From Natrinema sp. HArc-T2 (GTDB lineage Archaea; Halobacteriota; Halobacteria; Halobacteriales; Natrialbaceae), in the NCBI RefSeq assembly GCF_041821085.1, contig NZ_JBGUAZ010000001.1:186001-250000 (forward strand): a stretch of 64,000 nucleotides of DNA. The letters are read 5' to 3'. The notes beneath the pieces were generated by a model. The model worked only from the letters and a program-made list of their open reading frames with translations, made no database searches and was not told where the DNA came from. Numbering within the stretch: the stretch's first letter is position 1; every line of letters starts with the position of its first letter. This document shows positions 17,056 to 24,716 of the stretch, piece after piece. Position numbers and translations under genes: made by a program.

Positions 17056-17121
17056 TCGTCTGCTAGTCTCTCTCGGGGTGTGTTAAGCGTAGCGAGGCGT
17101 CGCCGCGCTCCGTGGCGATGG

Positions 17122-17856
17122 CTACTCCTCGGCCACGAGGTCGATCCGTTCGGCCAGCCACTCGAGGGCCGCGTCAACGGTTGCGGGATCAGTGCCGGTC
17201 ACCTTCAGGCGATTTCGTCGCTCCATCGCCGGATAGCTGCCGATCGTCACGTCGAAGTGTTCTCGAACGCCGTCGATGGCCTCGGCCATCGTCCCCTCCG
17301 GCTGGGGCGTGTACGCGACCCGCGAGATCGTCTCGCCATCGAACTCCGCGGCGACCTGCTCGAACAACGCCTGCATCTCCGCTGGCACGCCCGGGAACGC
17401 GTAGACGCTCTCGAGGACACAGCCGGGGCACAGCCCCTCCGGATTGCGTAGCGGACGGCTCCCCGCGGGTAGCGCCGCCCACGCGTCGACGTCGAAGTCG
17501 AGTTCTTCGGCCGTAACCGTCTCGGGGTCGAGGTCTCGGTACGCCGCGACGGTCTCGATGACGTCCTGCCGGACGGCCTCGTCGACGACCAGCTCGCGGT
17601 CGAACGCGTCTGCGAGCGCGTCGGCGGTGACGTCGTCGTGGGTGCCGCCGAGGCCACCAGTCACGATCACGGCGTCCAAGGTGGTTGTCCACTCGCTGAT
17701 CGTCGCCGCGATGCGGTCGCGGTCGTCCGGGATCGTCAGGATTCGGTCGACGGTCGCGCCGCTGTCGGTCAGCCGGGCCGCGAGCCACTGCGCGTTCGTG
17801 TTCGCGATATCCCCGGCGAGTACTTCATCGCCGACGGTGAGGATGGCGACCTCCAT
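17122..17856 (-). CDS. MoCF/CinA-type molybdopterin-binding-domain protein
   Basis: From ATG 17856 (MEVAILTVGDEVLAGDIANT) the product is 244 residues and consists of one MoCF domain: the loop VIVTGGLGGTHDDVTADALA near residue 62 is the family hallmark. A smaller alpha/beta part follows (residues 165-244, with PQPEGTMAEAIDGV). It lacks the separate C-terminal amidohydrolase domain of bacterial CinA. Archaeal proteins of this type are often called competence/damage-inducible protein A, but a role in molybdopterin or nucleotide pyrophosphate metabolism is as likely. The seven extra upstream codons would start at 17877. Confidence 0.88.
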   Translation of the reverse strand: MEVAILTVGDEVLAGDIANTNAQWLAARLTDSGATVDRILTIPDDRDRIAATISEWTTTLDAVIVTGGLGGTHDDVTADALADAFDRELVVDEAVRQDVIETVAAYRDLDPETVTAEELDFDVDAWAALPAGSRPLRNPEGLCPGCVLESVYAFPGVPAEMQALFEQVAAEFDGETISRVAYTPQPEGTMAEAIDGVREHFDVTIGSYPAMERRNRLKVTGTDPATVDAALEWLAERIDLVAEE

Positions 17857-17912
17857 CAACCGAGTCGACGCACGCATTCAGCAAAAGGATACGGTCGTGT
17901 CGCGTGGCTGAC

Positions 17913-18701
17913 TCAGTCGTCCTCGACGCTCGGGTGCATCGTCGGCACCTCGTCTAACGGTTCCGCGAAGGCCTCGAGCATGCGCGTTCGCGCCTGTTCG
18001 TCACGCTCGCGTCGTTCCGCGTCGTCGATCTCCTCACAGCCCGGCGGTACCTCGCGGCCGCGGCCGGTAAAGTAGCCCGCGGGGACGACCCAGTCGTGAT
18101 AGAAGTTCGCGTCCGAGTCATGGATCACGGCGAGCCCGACTTTCGCGCCGTGGCCCGCTGCCACGATCGCCTGATGGGGTTCGTCCGCGAGGCGGCCCGC
18201 GGCGTAGACGCCGTCGACGGTCGTCCGACCGGCGTCGTCGGTATCGACGAAGTGTTTGCTCCCGCGCTGGATCCGGCCCACGTCCAGTGGCACGAGATAC
18301 TCGCTGTCCGACCACGAGGCCGCGATCACGCGCCGTGTTTCGATCGGGTCGCCGCCATCCGTCTCGAGGACGAAGCCCGCCTCGAGATCCGTCTCGTCGA
18401 CCGGTTCAGCACGCGTCACGCGCCCGAGCTCGAACCCGGCACCGGCGTTGCGAGCCTGTTCGCGGGTCAGTTGCAGGTATCGACGGGCGTCGACGCCGTC
18501 CGGAAAGCCGGGGTAGTTCTCGAGGCTGGCGTTGCGCGCGAGGATCGATTCGCCCCCGTCGTCGCCGGACTGCGTCCGGCTGCTCGAGGGACTTGGTCCC
18601 TCGCTGATGACGAGGGTGTCTAGTCCCGCGCGAGCGGTGAAAATCGACGCGGCGAGGCCGGCGGTGCCCCCTCCGACGATGCAAACGTCTCGCATGGCCA
18701 T
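17913..18701 (-). CDS. Minimal thioredoxin-reductase-like FAD protein
   Basis: The N-terminus MRDVCIVGGGTAGLAASIFT is a Rossmann FAD-binding motif, and VYAAGRLADEPHQAIVAAG plus HGAKVGLAV is the C-terminal FAD motif of the thioredoxin reductase family. At about 262 residues it lacks the inserted NAD(P)H-binding domain and I see no redox CxxC. A Ser/Gly/Asp-rich loop (SPSSSRTQSGDDGGES) sits after the first motif, and the final 60 residues form a family-atypical tail. The electron donor and substrate are therefore unclear. The start could be 18701 or 18695. Confidence 0.82.
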   Translation of the reverse strand: MAMRDVCIVGGGTAGLAASIFTARAGLDTLVISEGPSPSSSRTQSGDDGGESILARNASLENYPGFPDGVDARRYLQLTREQARNAGAGFELGRVTRAEPVDETDLEAGFVLETDGGDPIETRRVIAASWSDSEYLVPLDVGRIQRGSKHFVDTDDAGRTTVDGVYAAGRLADEPHQAIVAAGHGAKVGLAVIHDSDANFYHDWVVPAGYFTGRGREVPPGCEEIDDAERRERDEQARTRMLEAFAEPLDEVPTMHPSVEDD

Positions 18702-18858
18702 CGGTTGAGTGCGACGCGTATAGAAGGGTTTCCATCGTGGAGTTGCGCAACAGGGAGCGACTCGGTGTCGGGCGTCGGGAGTGGCGATCGTCACGGTCTC
18801 CCGACAACCGAAACTATATGTAGTTACTCTGGGCCCCTCACGTGACTGGTATCAATTA

Positions 18859-18865
18859 TGTTTAA
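18859..18865 (+). promoter_or_regulatory. TATA-like box for the DUF2061 gene
   Basis: TTTAAG is centred 28-29 bases before the ATG at 18891, the expected spacing for a leaderless transcript. This is why I prefer the ATG at 18891 over the one at 18858, which would lie inside the promoter. Confidence 0.5.
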
Positions 18866-18890
18866 GCCGGTAGCCGTGGTTGTCAGTGAC

Positions 18891-19127
18891 ATGGCCCACT
18901 CGACAGACGATCCATCCCGACCGCTTCAGGCGCGAAAGCGGGCGGTGATCAAGACGCTGGGCTATCGGCTCCTGATGGTCGCGATCACGATCGTCGTCGC
19001 CTGGGCCGTCATCGGCGACGCCCGGGCTGCGATCGATATCGGGCTCGTCGCCAACGTGGTCAAGACCGGTACCTACTATGGCTACGAACGGCTCTGGGAT
19101 CGCATCTCGTGGGGGGTGTTCGCCTGA
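18891..19127 (+). CDS. DUF2061 membrane protein
   Basis: The 78-residue product starts MAHSTDDPSRPLQARKRAVI and has two membrane helices: YRLLMVAITIVVAWAVIGDA and IGLVANVVKTGTYYGYERLW. The KT(L/G)xYR...YYxYERxW pattern is that of DUF2061 proteins, small membrane proteins of unknown function found across bacteria and archaea, in some organisms fused or linked to sulfur assimilation enzymes. An upstream ATG at 18858 is in frame, but a TATA-like box overlaps it. It stands alone between divergent or convergent genes. Confidence 0.88.
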   Translation: MAHSTDDPSRPLQARKRAVIKTLGYRLLMVAITIVVAWAVIGDARAAIDIGLVANVVKTGTYYGYERLWDRISWGVFA

Positions 19128-19218
19128 TCGGGATTCGAGCTCGACATCCACTGAAACCGTGCCGACGGACGGGCGGCAGTCGCGCAGAGCGCCGGATGTC
19201 TGCCCGGCACAACCGTAG

Positions 19219-19971
19219 TCACGTGTTCTGGACGGCGTGTGTTCGGAACTCGTCGTCGGAGCGATGGAGATAGCCCTTGGCGAGTCGGGCTTCGGCTTGC
19301 CGAAGCCGATACGAGACCGTCGATTGTGGAATGTCGAGAACGTCCGCGAGTTCGCTGACGGTGATGTCCCGTGGGGTCTCGTAGTAGCCGTGTTCGATCG
19401 CGGCTCGGAGCGTCTCCCGTTGTTCCTGTGGCACCGAGACGGTCGCCAGCGAGTCGTAGTTCAACTGTTCGGCACTGCCGAGGCGGTTGATCGTAAACCG
19501 GATCCCATCGTCGAGATGTGCGTCGACCTGTTCGGCGAACACGTCGACGTTCTCGTCCGACGGCATGAGCAAGCGCCACTCGTGGCAGTTCCGGCGTCGC
19601 TGTGTCTGAAAGACGACGCCGAGATCGAGATGTCTGGCTGCGAGTGCCACCACCGAGTCACAGGTATGCAGCCGTTTCAGCGCCGAGTAGAGGACGAGCG
19701 TCGTCGAGGACCGTTCGAGGGGGTCGTGCTCGCGGATCGCATCACACTCCGTCGTCGTCATCTCCTCGCCTGGCGCGTCGGCCTCGAGCCTGATGGTGTC
19801 GATCCGATCGAGCGCCGCCGAGGGGCCAACGAACCGCTCGATACACCACAGCCGATCCCGACGGACACAGCTGGCGATCGAGTCCGACGACAACGTGGGA
19901 TAATCGATGAACACATCCATCAGTGGGCTGACACCATCGCCGTACTCGAGTTCGAAGAGCAGCTCCCGCAT
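19219..19971 (-). CDS. HTH_10 (bacterio-opsin activator type) transcriptional regulator
   Basis: The C-terminal 55 residues of this 250-residue protein form the HTH_10 domain: LRAAIEHGYYETPRDITVSE followed by LADVLDIPQSTVSYRLRQAE. The N-terminal 190 residues are the variable sensor region that such regulators pair with the HTH; no PAS or GAF domain is recognisable, and several cysteines and histidines are scattered through it. It is divergent from the copper protein and molybdoenzyme genes, which makes them its most likely targets. A strong TATA-like box lies about 30 bases upstream. Confidence 0.9.
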   Translation of the reverse strand: MRELLFELEYGDGVSPLMDVFIDYPTLSSDSIASCVRRDRLWCIERFVGPSAALDRIDTIRLEADAPGEEMTTTECDAIREHDPLERSSTTLVLYSALKRLHTCDSVVALAARHLDLGVVFQTQRRRNCHEWRLLMPSDENVDVFAEQVDAHLDDGIRFTINRLGSAEQLNYDSLATVSVPQEQRETLRAAIEHGYYETPRDITVSELADVLDIPQSTVSYRLRQAEARLAKGYLHRSDDEFRTHAVQNT

Positions 19972-19993
19972 ATGGCACTAGATAACGTGGCCC

Positions 19994-20008
19994 AATAAAT
20001 ATATACTA
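19994..20008 (-). promoter_or_regulatory. TATA-like box for the HTH_10 gene
   Basis: On the minus strand the sequence reads AGTATATATTTATT, centred about 30 bases before the ATG at 19971. The 220-base region from 19972 to 20191 separates this regulator from the divergent copper protein gene and is the obvious place for operator sites; I found no long inverted repeat in it. Confidence 0.55.
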
Positions 20009-20191
20009 TTTATTTTAACACCTGTGGCGGGGCCTCCGTAACCCTCGAGATAGGCTGAAAAATCGAGCGGTGCGAGCGGCGTGGACAGCAGTCCGGCTGA
20101 CTGTCACTGCACAGTCGGACATGCCTGCCGAGGCGATTGGTCTGCACCAATTCAGGATATATGCAGACCGGCCGCTTGGATGGTCTGTACG

Positions 20192-20629
20192 ATGATCGAA
20201 CGACGCGCGTTCCTTCGAACGGCTGGGACGGTGATAGTCGGGACGGCACTTGCAGGCTGTTCTGGTGGGGACGAGCAAAACGGCACAGACGATGCTAACG
20301 GCGACACTGGTGTCACCGATGTCGACGTCGGTCCGGAGGGACGCCTCCGGTTCGAACCCGAAGAGGTCGAGATCACGACCGGAGAGACTGTCAGATGGAC
20401 CGCACTGAGCGAGGGTCACAACGTAACGAGCCACCCGGATGCATCGCCGAAATGCGAAAACCCGGACGGCGCTGAGCCCTTTACCTCCTACGAGGGCGAC
20501 GATCACTTCGCTATCATGGCCGTCGACGAGACCTTCGAACACGAGTTTACCGTCCCGGGCGAGTACGTCTACGTCTGTACGCCACACGCGGGTCAAGGCA
20601 TGGTCGGGACGGTGATCGTCTCCGAGTGA
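20192..20629 (+). CDS. Blue copper (halocyanin/plastocyanin-like) Tat lipoprotein
   Basis: The protein starts MIERRAFLRTAGTVIVGTAL and has the lipobox cysteine C23 after a twin-arginine signal, so it should be exported folded and lipid-anchored outside the membrane. A short acidic linker precedes one cupredoxin domain with the four copper ligands H76 (EGHNV), C129, H132 (CTPHAGQGM) and M137. Total length is 145 residues. It would carry single electrons at the cell surface. It lies 55 bases before the molybdoenzyme gene, which also yields a surface lipoprotein, so the two probably exchange electrons. Confidence 0.93.
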   Translation: MIERRAFLRTAGTVIVGTALAGCSGGDEQNGTDDANGDTGVTDVDVGPEGRLRFEPEEVEITTGETVRWTALSEGHNVTSHPDASPKCENPDGAEPFTSYEGDDHFAIMAVDETFEHEFTVPGEYVYVCTPHAGQGMVGTVIVSE

Positions 20630-20684
20630 GAGTTGGTATAGACCAGACGATGTTTGATATTGGTAAGCATACTCAATATGGGGC

Positions 20685-22097
20685 ATGTCACCCGAGCAAT
20701 CGGACACGAGACACAGTTCCGAGAGGGGAGCGGTACGCGACCGGTTCATCGAACGGCGGCGGTTCCTGATGGCAACGGGAGCGCTGGCCGGCGTCGGCGT
20801 TCTCGCCGGCTGTGCAGAAAGCGGCGACAGCAACGGCTCAGACGGCGGGGACGGTGGTGGCGGCCCATCGCTCGAGGAGCGGTATCCGGGCCTGCGTATC
20901 CTCTCGCCGGAGCCCGAAAACGCCGAGGCGGCAGCCAGATCGACGTACGCGGATTACATCACGCCACGCGAGGAACACTACATCCGGAACCACTACCCGA
21001 CGCCTGACATCCAGGAGTCGGACTGGACCGTCTCGCTGACCGGTCTCGTCGACGACGAGGTCGACCTGTCGATGGAGGAGCTCAAACACTCCTTTAGCAC
21101 CGAGTCGGTCACCCACACGATGCAGTGTGCCGGCAACGGTCGGTCGTACTTCGACCCGCAGGTCGGGGGCAACCAGTGGACGTTCGGTGCCGTCGGCAAC
21201 ACCGTCTGGACGGGGACGCCGGTGTCGGACATCCTCGAGTACTACGGAGCCGAGACCGGCGAAGGGTACTTCCTCACGGTGATGGGTGGCGAGCATCCGG
21301 AGGGGGAAGACGTCTTCACCCGGTCGATCCCGATGGAGAAGGTGCTGGACGACACGTTGCTGGCGTACAACATGAACGGGTCGCCGGTGTCGCCAGACCA
21401 CGGGTTCCCGGTCCGGCTGCTCGTGCCCGGCTGGTTCGGCTGTAACAACGTCAAATGGGTCAACCGGATGCACGTCATGGAGACGATGGTAATCGGCGAC
21501 GAGTGGGAGGAAGAGGGTGCTCCTGAAGACGGCCAGCGGACCTACACCCACTGGCAGCAGTACTCCTACCGGGTCGTCCCCGAGGAAGACGACGGCGCGG
21601 AACACTACGAGGACATCCCGGTCTACGACACGCGCGAGCAGATGGAACAGACCGACGCGATCAACAACGCCTACATGTACGATCAGGTCGAGAAGTCGCT
21701 CATCGGCTACCCGGGCGAGGGACAGACCGTCTCCCCGTCGCCCGCGGGGACCATCGAGGTCATCGGCGTCGCGTGGGCCGGCGACGACGGCCTCGAGACA
21801 GTCGAAGTCTCGACCGACGGCGGTGACTCGTGGGGAGAAGCCGAGTTCTTCGGCCCGGTCGACGGTAGCTCGGGCTGGCGGCAGTTCCGCTACGTCTGGG
21901 AAGACCCGTCAACGGGCGACCACACGCTCGCCTCGCGGGCGACCGACAGCCGGGGCTATACGCAGCCGGCAACGATCTCCGATCCGGACGACCAACTCCG
22001 CGGGATCGAGGACGACCAATACCCCTGGTGTCAGAGCGGCTACGGCAACAACGCCTACATGCCCCACGCCGTCGACTGCACCGTCGAGGAGTCATGA
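20685..22097 (+). CDS. Sulfite-oxidase-type molybdopterin oxidoreductase, Tat lipoprotein
   Basis: A twin-arginine signal (ERRRFLMATGALAGVGVLAGC, lipobox C43) is followed by a sulfite oxidase molybdopterin domain with the molybdenum-ligating cysteine C148 in HTMQCAGNGRS, and by a C-terminal Mo-co dimerisation domain (IGVAWAGDDGLETVEVSTDG, residues about 355-460). No heme domain is present, so an external carrier is needed; the blue copper protein encoded just upstream is the natural candidate. The substrate may be sulfite or another oxyanion or sulfoxide and is not proven. Its stop overlaps the FKBP start by ATGA. Confidence 0.92.
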   Translation: MSPEQSDTRHSSERGAVRDRFIERRRFLMATGALAGVGVLAGCAESGDSNGSDGGDGGGGPSLEERYPGLRILSPEPENAEAAARSTYADYITPREEHYIRNHYPTPDIQESDWTVSLTGLVDDEVDLSMEELKHSFSTESVTHTMQCAGNGRSYFDPQVGGNQWTFGAVGNTVWTGTPVSDILEYYGAETGEGYFLTVMGGEHPEGEDVFTRSIPMEKVLDDTLLAYNMNGSPVSPDHGFPVRLLVPGWFGCNNVKWVNRMHVMETMVIGDEWEEEGAPEDGQRTYTHWQQYSYRVVPEEDDGAEHYEDIPVYDTREQMEQTDAINNAYMYDQVEKSLIGYPGEGQTVSPSPAGTIEVIGVAWAGDDGLETVEVSTDGGDSWGEAEFFGPVDGSSGWRQFRYVWEDPSTGDHTLASRATDSRGYTQPATISDPDDQLRGIEDDQYPWCQSGYGNNAYMPHAVDCTVEES

Positions 22098-22615
22098 TCG
22101 AACCTGGTCACATCGCGATCGTCCATCTGACTGGCCGTCTCGTCGACGGTCCGGAGGCCGGACAGGTGTTCGAGACGACCGACGTCGACGTCGCCCTCGA
22201 GGAGGGGATCTACCACGACAGCCGCGACTTCAAACCCCTCGAGTTCCGCGTCGGAGAGGGACACGTCCTCCCGGGGCTCGACGAGGCCGTCGAGGGGATG
22301 GCTGCAGGCGAGACGAAAACGGTTGTCCTCGAGCCCGAATCGGCCTACGGGGCCGTCAACGAGGACGCCGTCGTCACGATCTCCCGCGACGAACTCGAGG
22401 CCCGCAGCGAGACAGTGGCAGAAGTGGGCGAACTCGTCGAGAGCGAGACCGGCGACATGGGATGGATCGTCGACGTGACAGACGAGACGGTGACCGCCGA
22501 TTTCAACCACGAACTCGCCGGTGAGCGCGTTGAATTCGAGATTCGCGTCTTGGAGACACACGCCACCGAAACCGGCCACGATGTCGATTCCGTCGACGGC
22601 GTCGGGACGCCCTGA
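22094..22615 (+). CDS. FKBP-type peptidyl-prolyl isomerase (SlyD-like)
   Basis: The 173-residue protein has an FKBP core split by an insert-in-flap domain as in SlyD: the N-terminal part includes HVLPGLDEAVEGMAAGETKT, the insert covers roughly residues 85-135, and the last strand is VEFEIRVLE. There is no signal peptide, so it acts in the cytoplasm, probably as a folding catalyst and chaperone. Its ATG overlaps the molybdoenzyme stop, which suggests co-translation and perhaps a role in folding or cofactor loading of that Tat substrate before export. That link is inference. Confidence 0.92.
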   Translation: MIEPGHIAIVHLTGRLVDGPEAGQVFETTDVDVALEEGIYHDSRDFKPLEFRVGEGHVLPGLDEAVEGMAAGETKTVVLEPESAYGAVNEDAVVTISRDELEARSETVAEVGELVESETGDMGWIVDVTDETVTADFNHELAGERVEFEIRVLETHATETGHDVDSVDGVGTP

Positions 22616-22738
22616 CCGTCCTCGTCTGGTATCGGAGTCCGTGAGTGGTGATGTCGACCGGCTGCTGGCCGGTCCGGTGAGCATCGCCTTGGAAACGCCA
22701 CTCTCGGTCGTTATCCTGTGTGCGTTGTCGCGTCCGGC

Positions 22739-22744
22739 TTTAAC
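22739..22744 (+). promoter_or_regulatory. TATA-like box for the M48 protease gene
   Basis: TTTAAC lies 14-19 bases before the in-frame ATG at 22758 and about 58 bases before the ATG at 22800. If it is the real TATA box, transcription begins near 22767, so the first ATG would not be in the message and 22800 is the start. Confidence 0.4.
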
Positions 22745-22799
22745 TCGTACTGTGCGAATGCACACCATACCTTTGGCTGGTGGTGTCGAAGTGCAGGCT

Positions 22800-23987
22800 A
22801 TGTTCGCCGTCGCCGTGTTCGTTCTCGTCCTCGCGGTCGTGCCGTTCGTCGGGTTTCGAGCGTACGCACGACGCATCGAGACGATGGAGACGCCGATCGA
22901 CGACCGTCTGCACCGCCTCAATCGCGTCCAGCAGGCAGCCGGGTTCGGCCTTCCAGCCCTCGCGATTCTGGGAGTCTATGCGTTCGGACTGATGGACCGA
23001 GCAACGGCACACATTGACACGGCAGGGCCCGAACTGTTCGGGATCGACGTCCTCGAGTTCGCCGTGACCGTGCTGGTCTCGTTTGGCGTCGTCGCCGTGC
23101 CACTCGTGGCGATGGCACTCGGCACGTACCCCACGGTTCGTTCGTTGCGCGAGACGACGGCGTCGGCGTGGCGAAGCGTCAGTCGAGTGGTCGCTGTACT
23201 GACGATTTCGATCGGCACGGCAGGACTCGGAATCGGCGGCTTCATCGCGCTCGTCTCGACCGTTAGTGTGTCGCGTCTCGTTCTCGTCGCCGCGCTCGGC
23301 GTCCTCGTCTTCGTCGGCTTCGGCCTCTCGCCGTATCTGCTCGTCTTTACGCGGACGCACGACTCACTGGAGGGGCAGCGCCGCGAGCGCGTCGAGCGCC
23401 TCTGTGAGGCGGCGGGCTATAGCCCCCGGAGGATCTACCTGCTCGATGGCGAGTCGACCAAGACCGCGACCGCGCTCGTCGCCGGTACCCTTCCCGGGCT
23501 GCGATACGTTTTCCTGACTGACTACCTCCTCGATGAGTGCGACGACGCCGAACTCCGGGCGATCCTCGCCCACGAGTTCGGCCACGTCGCGGGCCGTCAT
23601 CTCTGGCAGCGCGGCATGCTCACCGTTGCCGTCTTTGGCGTTTGGGCGCTCGTCGCCCAGCAGGTCGGGTTCGGCTGGTTGGCGGCGACGTTTGGCTTCG
23701 TCGGCTACTTCATTCCGCTCATCGGGGTCTACGTGCTGTATCGCGTCTTCTTGCTGGGCGGACTCGCACGCTGGCAGGAGTTCCGCGCGGACGCCTACGC
23801 GGCCAGTACCGCCGGTCGCGAGGCGATGGTCGATGCCCTCGAGACGCTGGCCGACGCGAACGACGTTCGCCTCGAGGCGGGATTGCTCTACAGTCTCGCG
23901 ACGCATCATCCGCCGATTGCAGCCCGCATCGCTGCGCTCCGAGATGTTGCCGACGGAGAGCGATCTCGATCGGCCTCGAGCGACTGA
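22800..23987 (+). CDS. M48 family membrane zinc metalloprotease (HtpX-like)
   Basis: The zinc-binding motif HEFGH is at residues 258-262 and a second conserved region, LARWQEFRADAYAA, supplies the third ligand glutamate. At least six hydrophobic helices lie in the N-terminal half and two after the HExxH motif, as in HtpX/Ste24-type proteases that remove or process misfolded membrane proteins. Length from ATG 22800 is 395 residues. The reading frame is open further upstream, but that part overlaps the FKBP gene and a promoter-like box. Confidence 0.9.
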   Translation: MFAVAVFVLVLAVVPFVGFRAYARRIETMETPIDDRLHRLNRVQQAAGFGLPALAILGVYAFGLMDRATAHIDTAGPELFGIDVLEFAVTVLVSFGVVAVPLVAMALGTYPTVRSLRETTASAWRSVSRVVAVLTISIGTAGLGIGGFIALVSTVSVSRLVLVAALGVLVFVGFGLSPYLLVFTRTHDSLEGQRRERVERLCEAAGYSPRRIYLLDGESTKTATALVAGTLPGLRYVFLTDYLLDECDDAELRAILAHEFGHVAGRHLWQRGMLTVAVFGVWALVAQQVGFGWLAATFGFVGYFIPLIGVYVLYRVFLLGGLARWQEFRADAYAASTAGREAMVDALETLADANDVRLEAGLLYSLATHHPPIAARIAALRDVADGERSRSASSD

Positions 23988-24053
23988 GATACTGCCAGCA
24001 GTCTGAGCAGCGACCGGTTCTACAGCAATCCTTACGTTTGAACGCCCCCTAAT

Positions 24054-24581
24054 ATGAGTGTGGACAGGATTCTCCTCAGTACGCTCGCTCACCGGTCACC
24101 CGAGGAGGTGTTCCCGCACGTGCGCTCGTTCGCCGACTACCCGCGGTACACGGACCATCTGAAAGAGGTCCGGATCAACGGCGACGGCGACGTCGGCTCG
24201 GTCTATGACCTCACGCTGACGTGGTGGAAGCTCAGCTACACCGCCCGCTCGAAAGTGATCGATATTACGCCGCCGACCTCGCTCGAGTGGCGGCTGGTCA
24301 ACGACATCGACGCCCGCGGCGAGTGGCGCGTCGAACCGGAGCCGGAGTCGGCACCGGCGGACGCCCCGACGGCGAGCCGGATCTATTTCGATGCCATCTA
24401 CAACCCCTACTCGGCGGATACGAACGCGATCGCGCTGCCGCGGTTCGTCTCGCTGGACTGGGTCATCGACAAAGTCGAGCCAAAACTGCTCGCGGAGGCA
24501 GAAACCGTCGTCGAGCGACTGGTCGCCGACATCGAGGGCCAGCGGCGTGACGTCGAATTGACGGTCCACGAGATGCCCTAA
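24054..24581 (+). CDS. SRPBCC (START-like) family protein
   Basis: The 175-residue protein matches the coenzyme-Q-binding/polyketide-cyclase branch of the SRPBCC superfamily: AHRSPEEVFPHVRSFADYPRYTDH at the start, a central strand region (YDLTLTWWKLSYTARSKVID), and a long C-terminal helix with LLAEAETVVERLVADIE. Such proteins hold hydrophobic ligands in a cavity. No ligand can be named. It is followed at 24717 by trkA on the same strand. Confidence 0.88.
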   Translation: MSVDRILLSTLAHRSPEEVFPHVRSFADYPRYTDHLKEVRINGDGDVGSVYDLTLTWWKLSYTARSKVIDITPPTSLEWRLVNDIDARGEWRVEPEPESAPADAPTASRIYFDAIYNPYSADTNAIALPRFVSLDWVIDKVEPKLLAEAETVVERLVADIEGQRRDVELTVHEMP

Positions 24582-24716
24582 TCTTCCTGGCCAGCCCGAC
24601 CGGTCGGTTCATGGGTCGAGTGCAGGGCCAACCGACTTACTGGCGGGGCCCGATACCGCTCACATGAGCCGGAGCCACGCCGTTTCGCGTCCGCGATCGT
24701 CGCGGGTGAGCCGCCG

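Noticed and set aside
15874-17451. Plus-strand open frame of 525 codons
   Set aside because: It is antisense to coaBC, which has full motifs, and its product has no recognisable domain.
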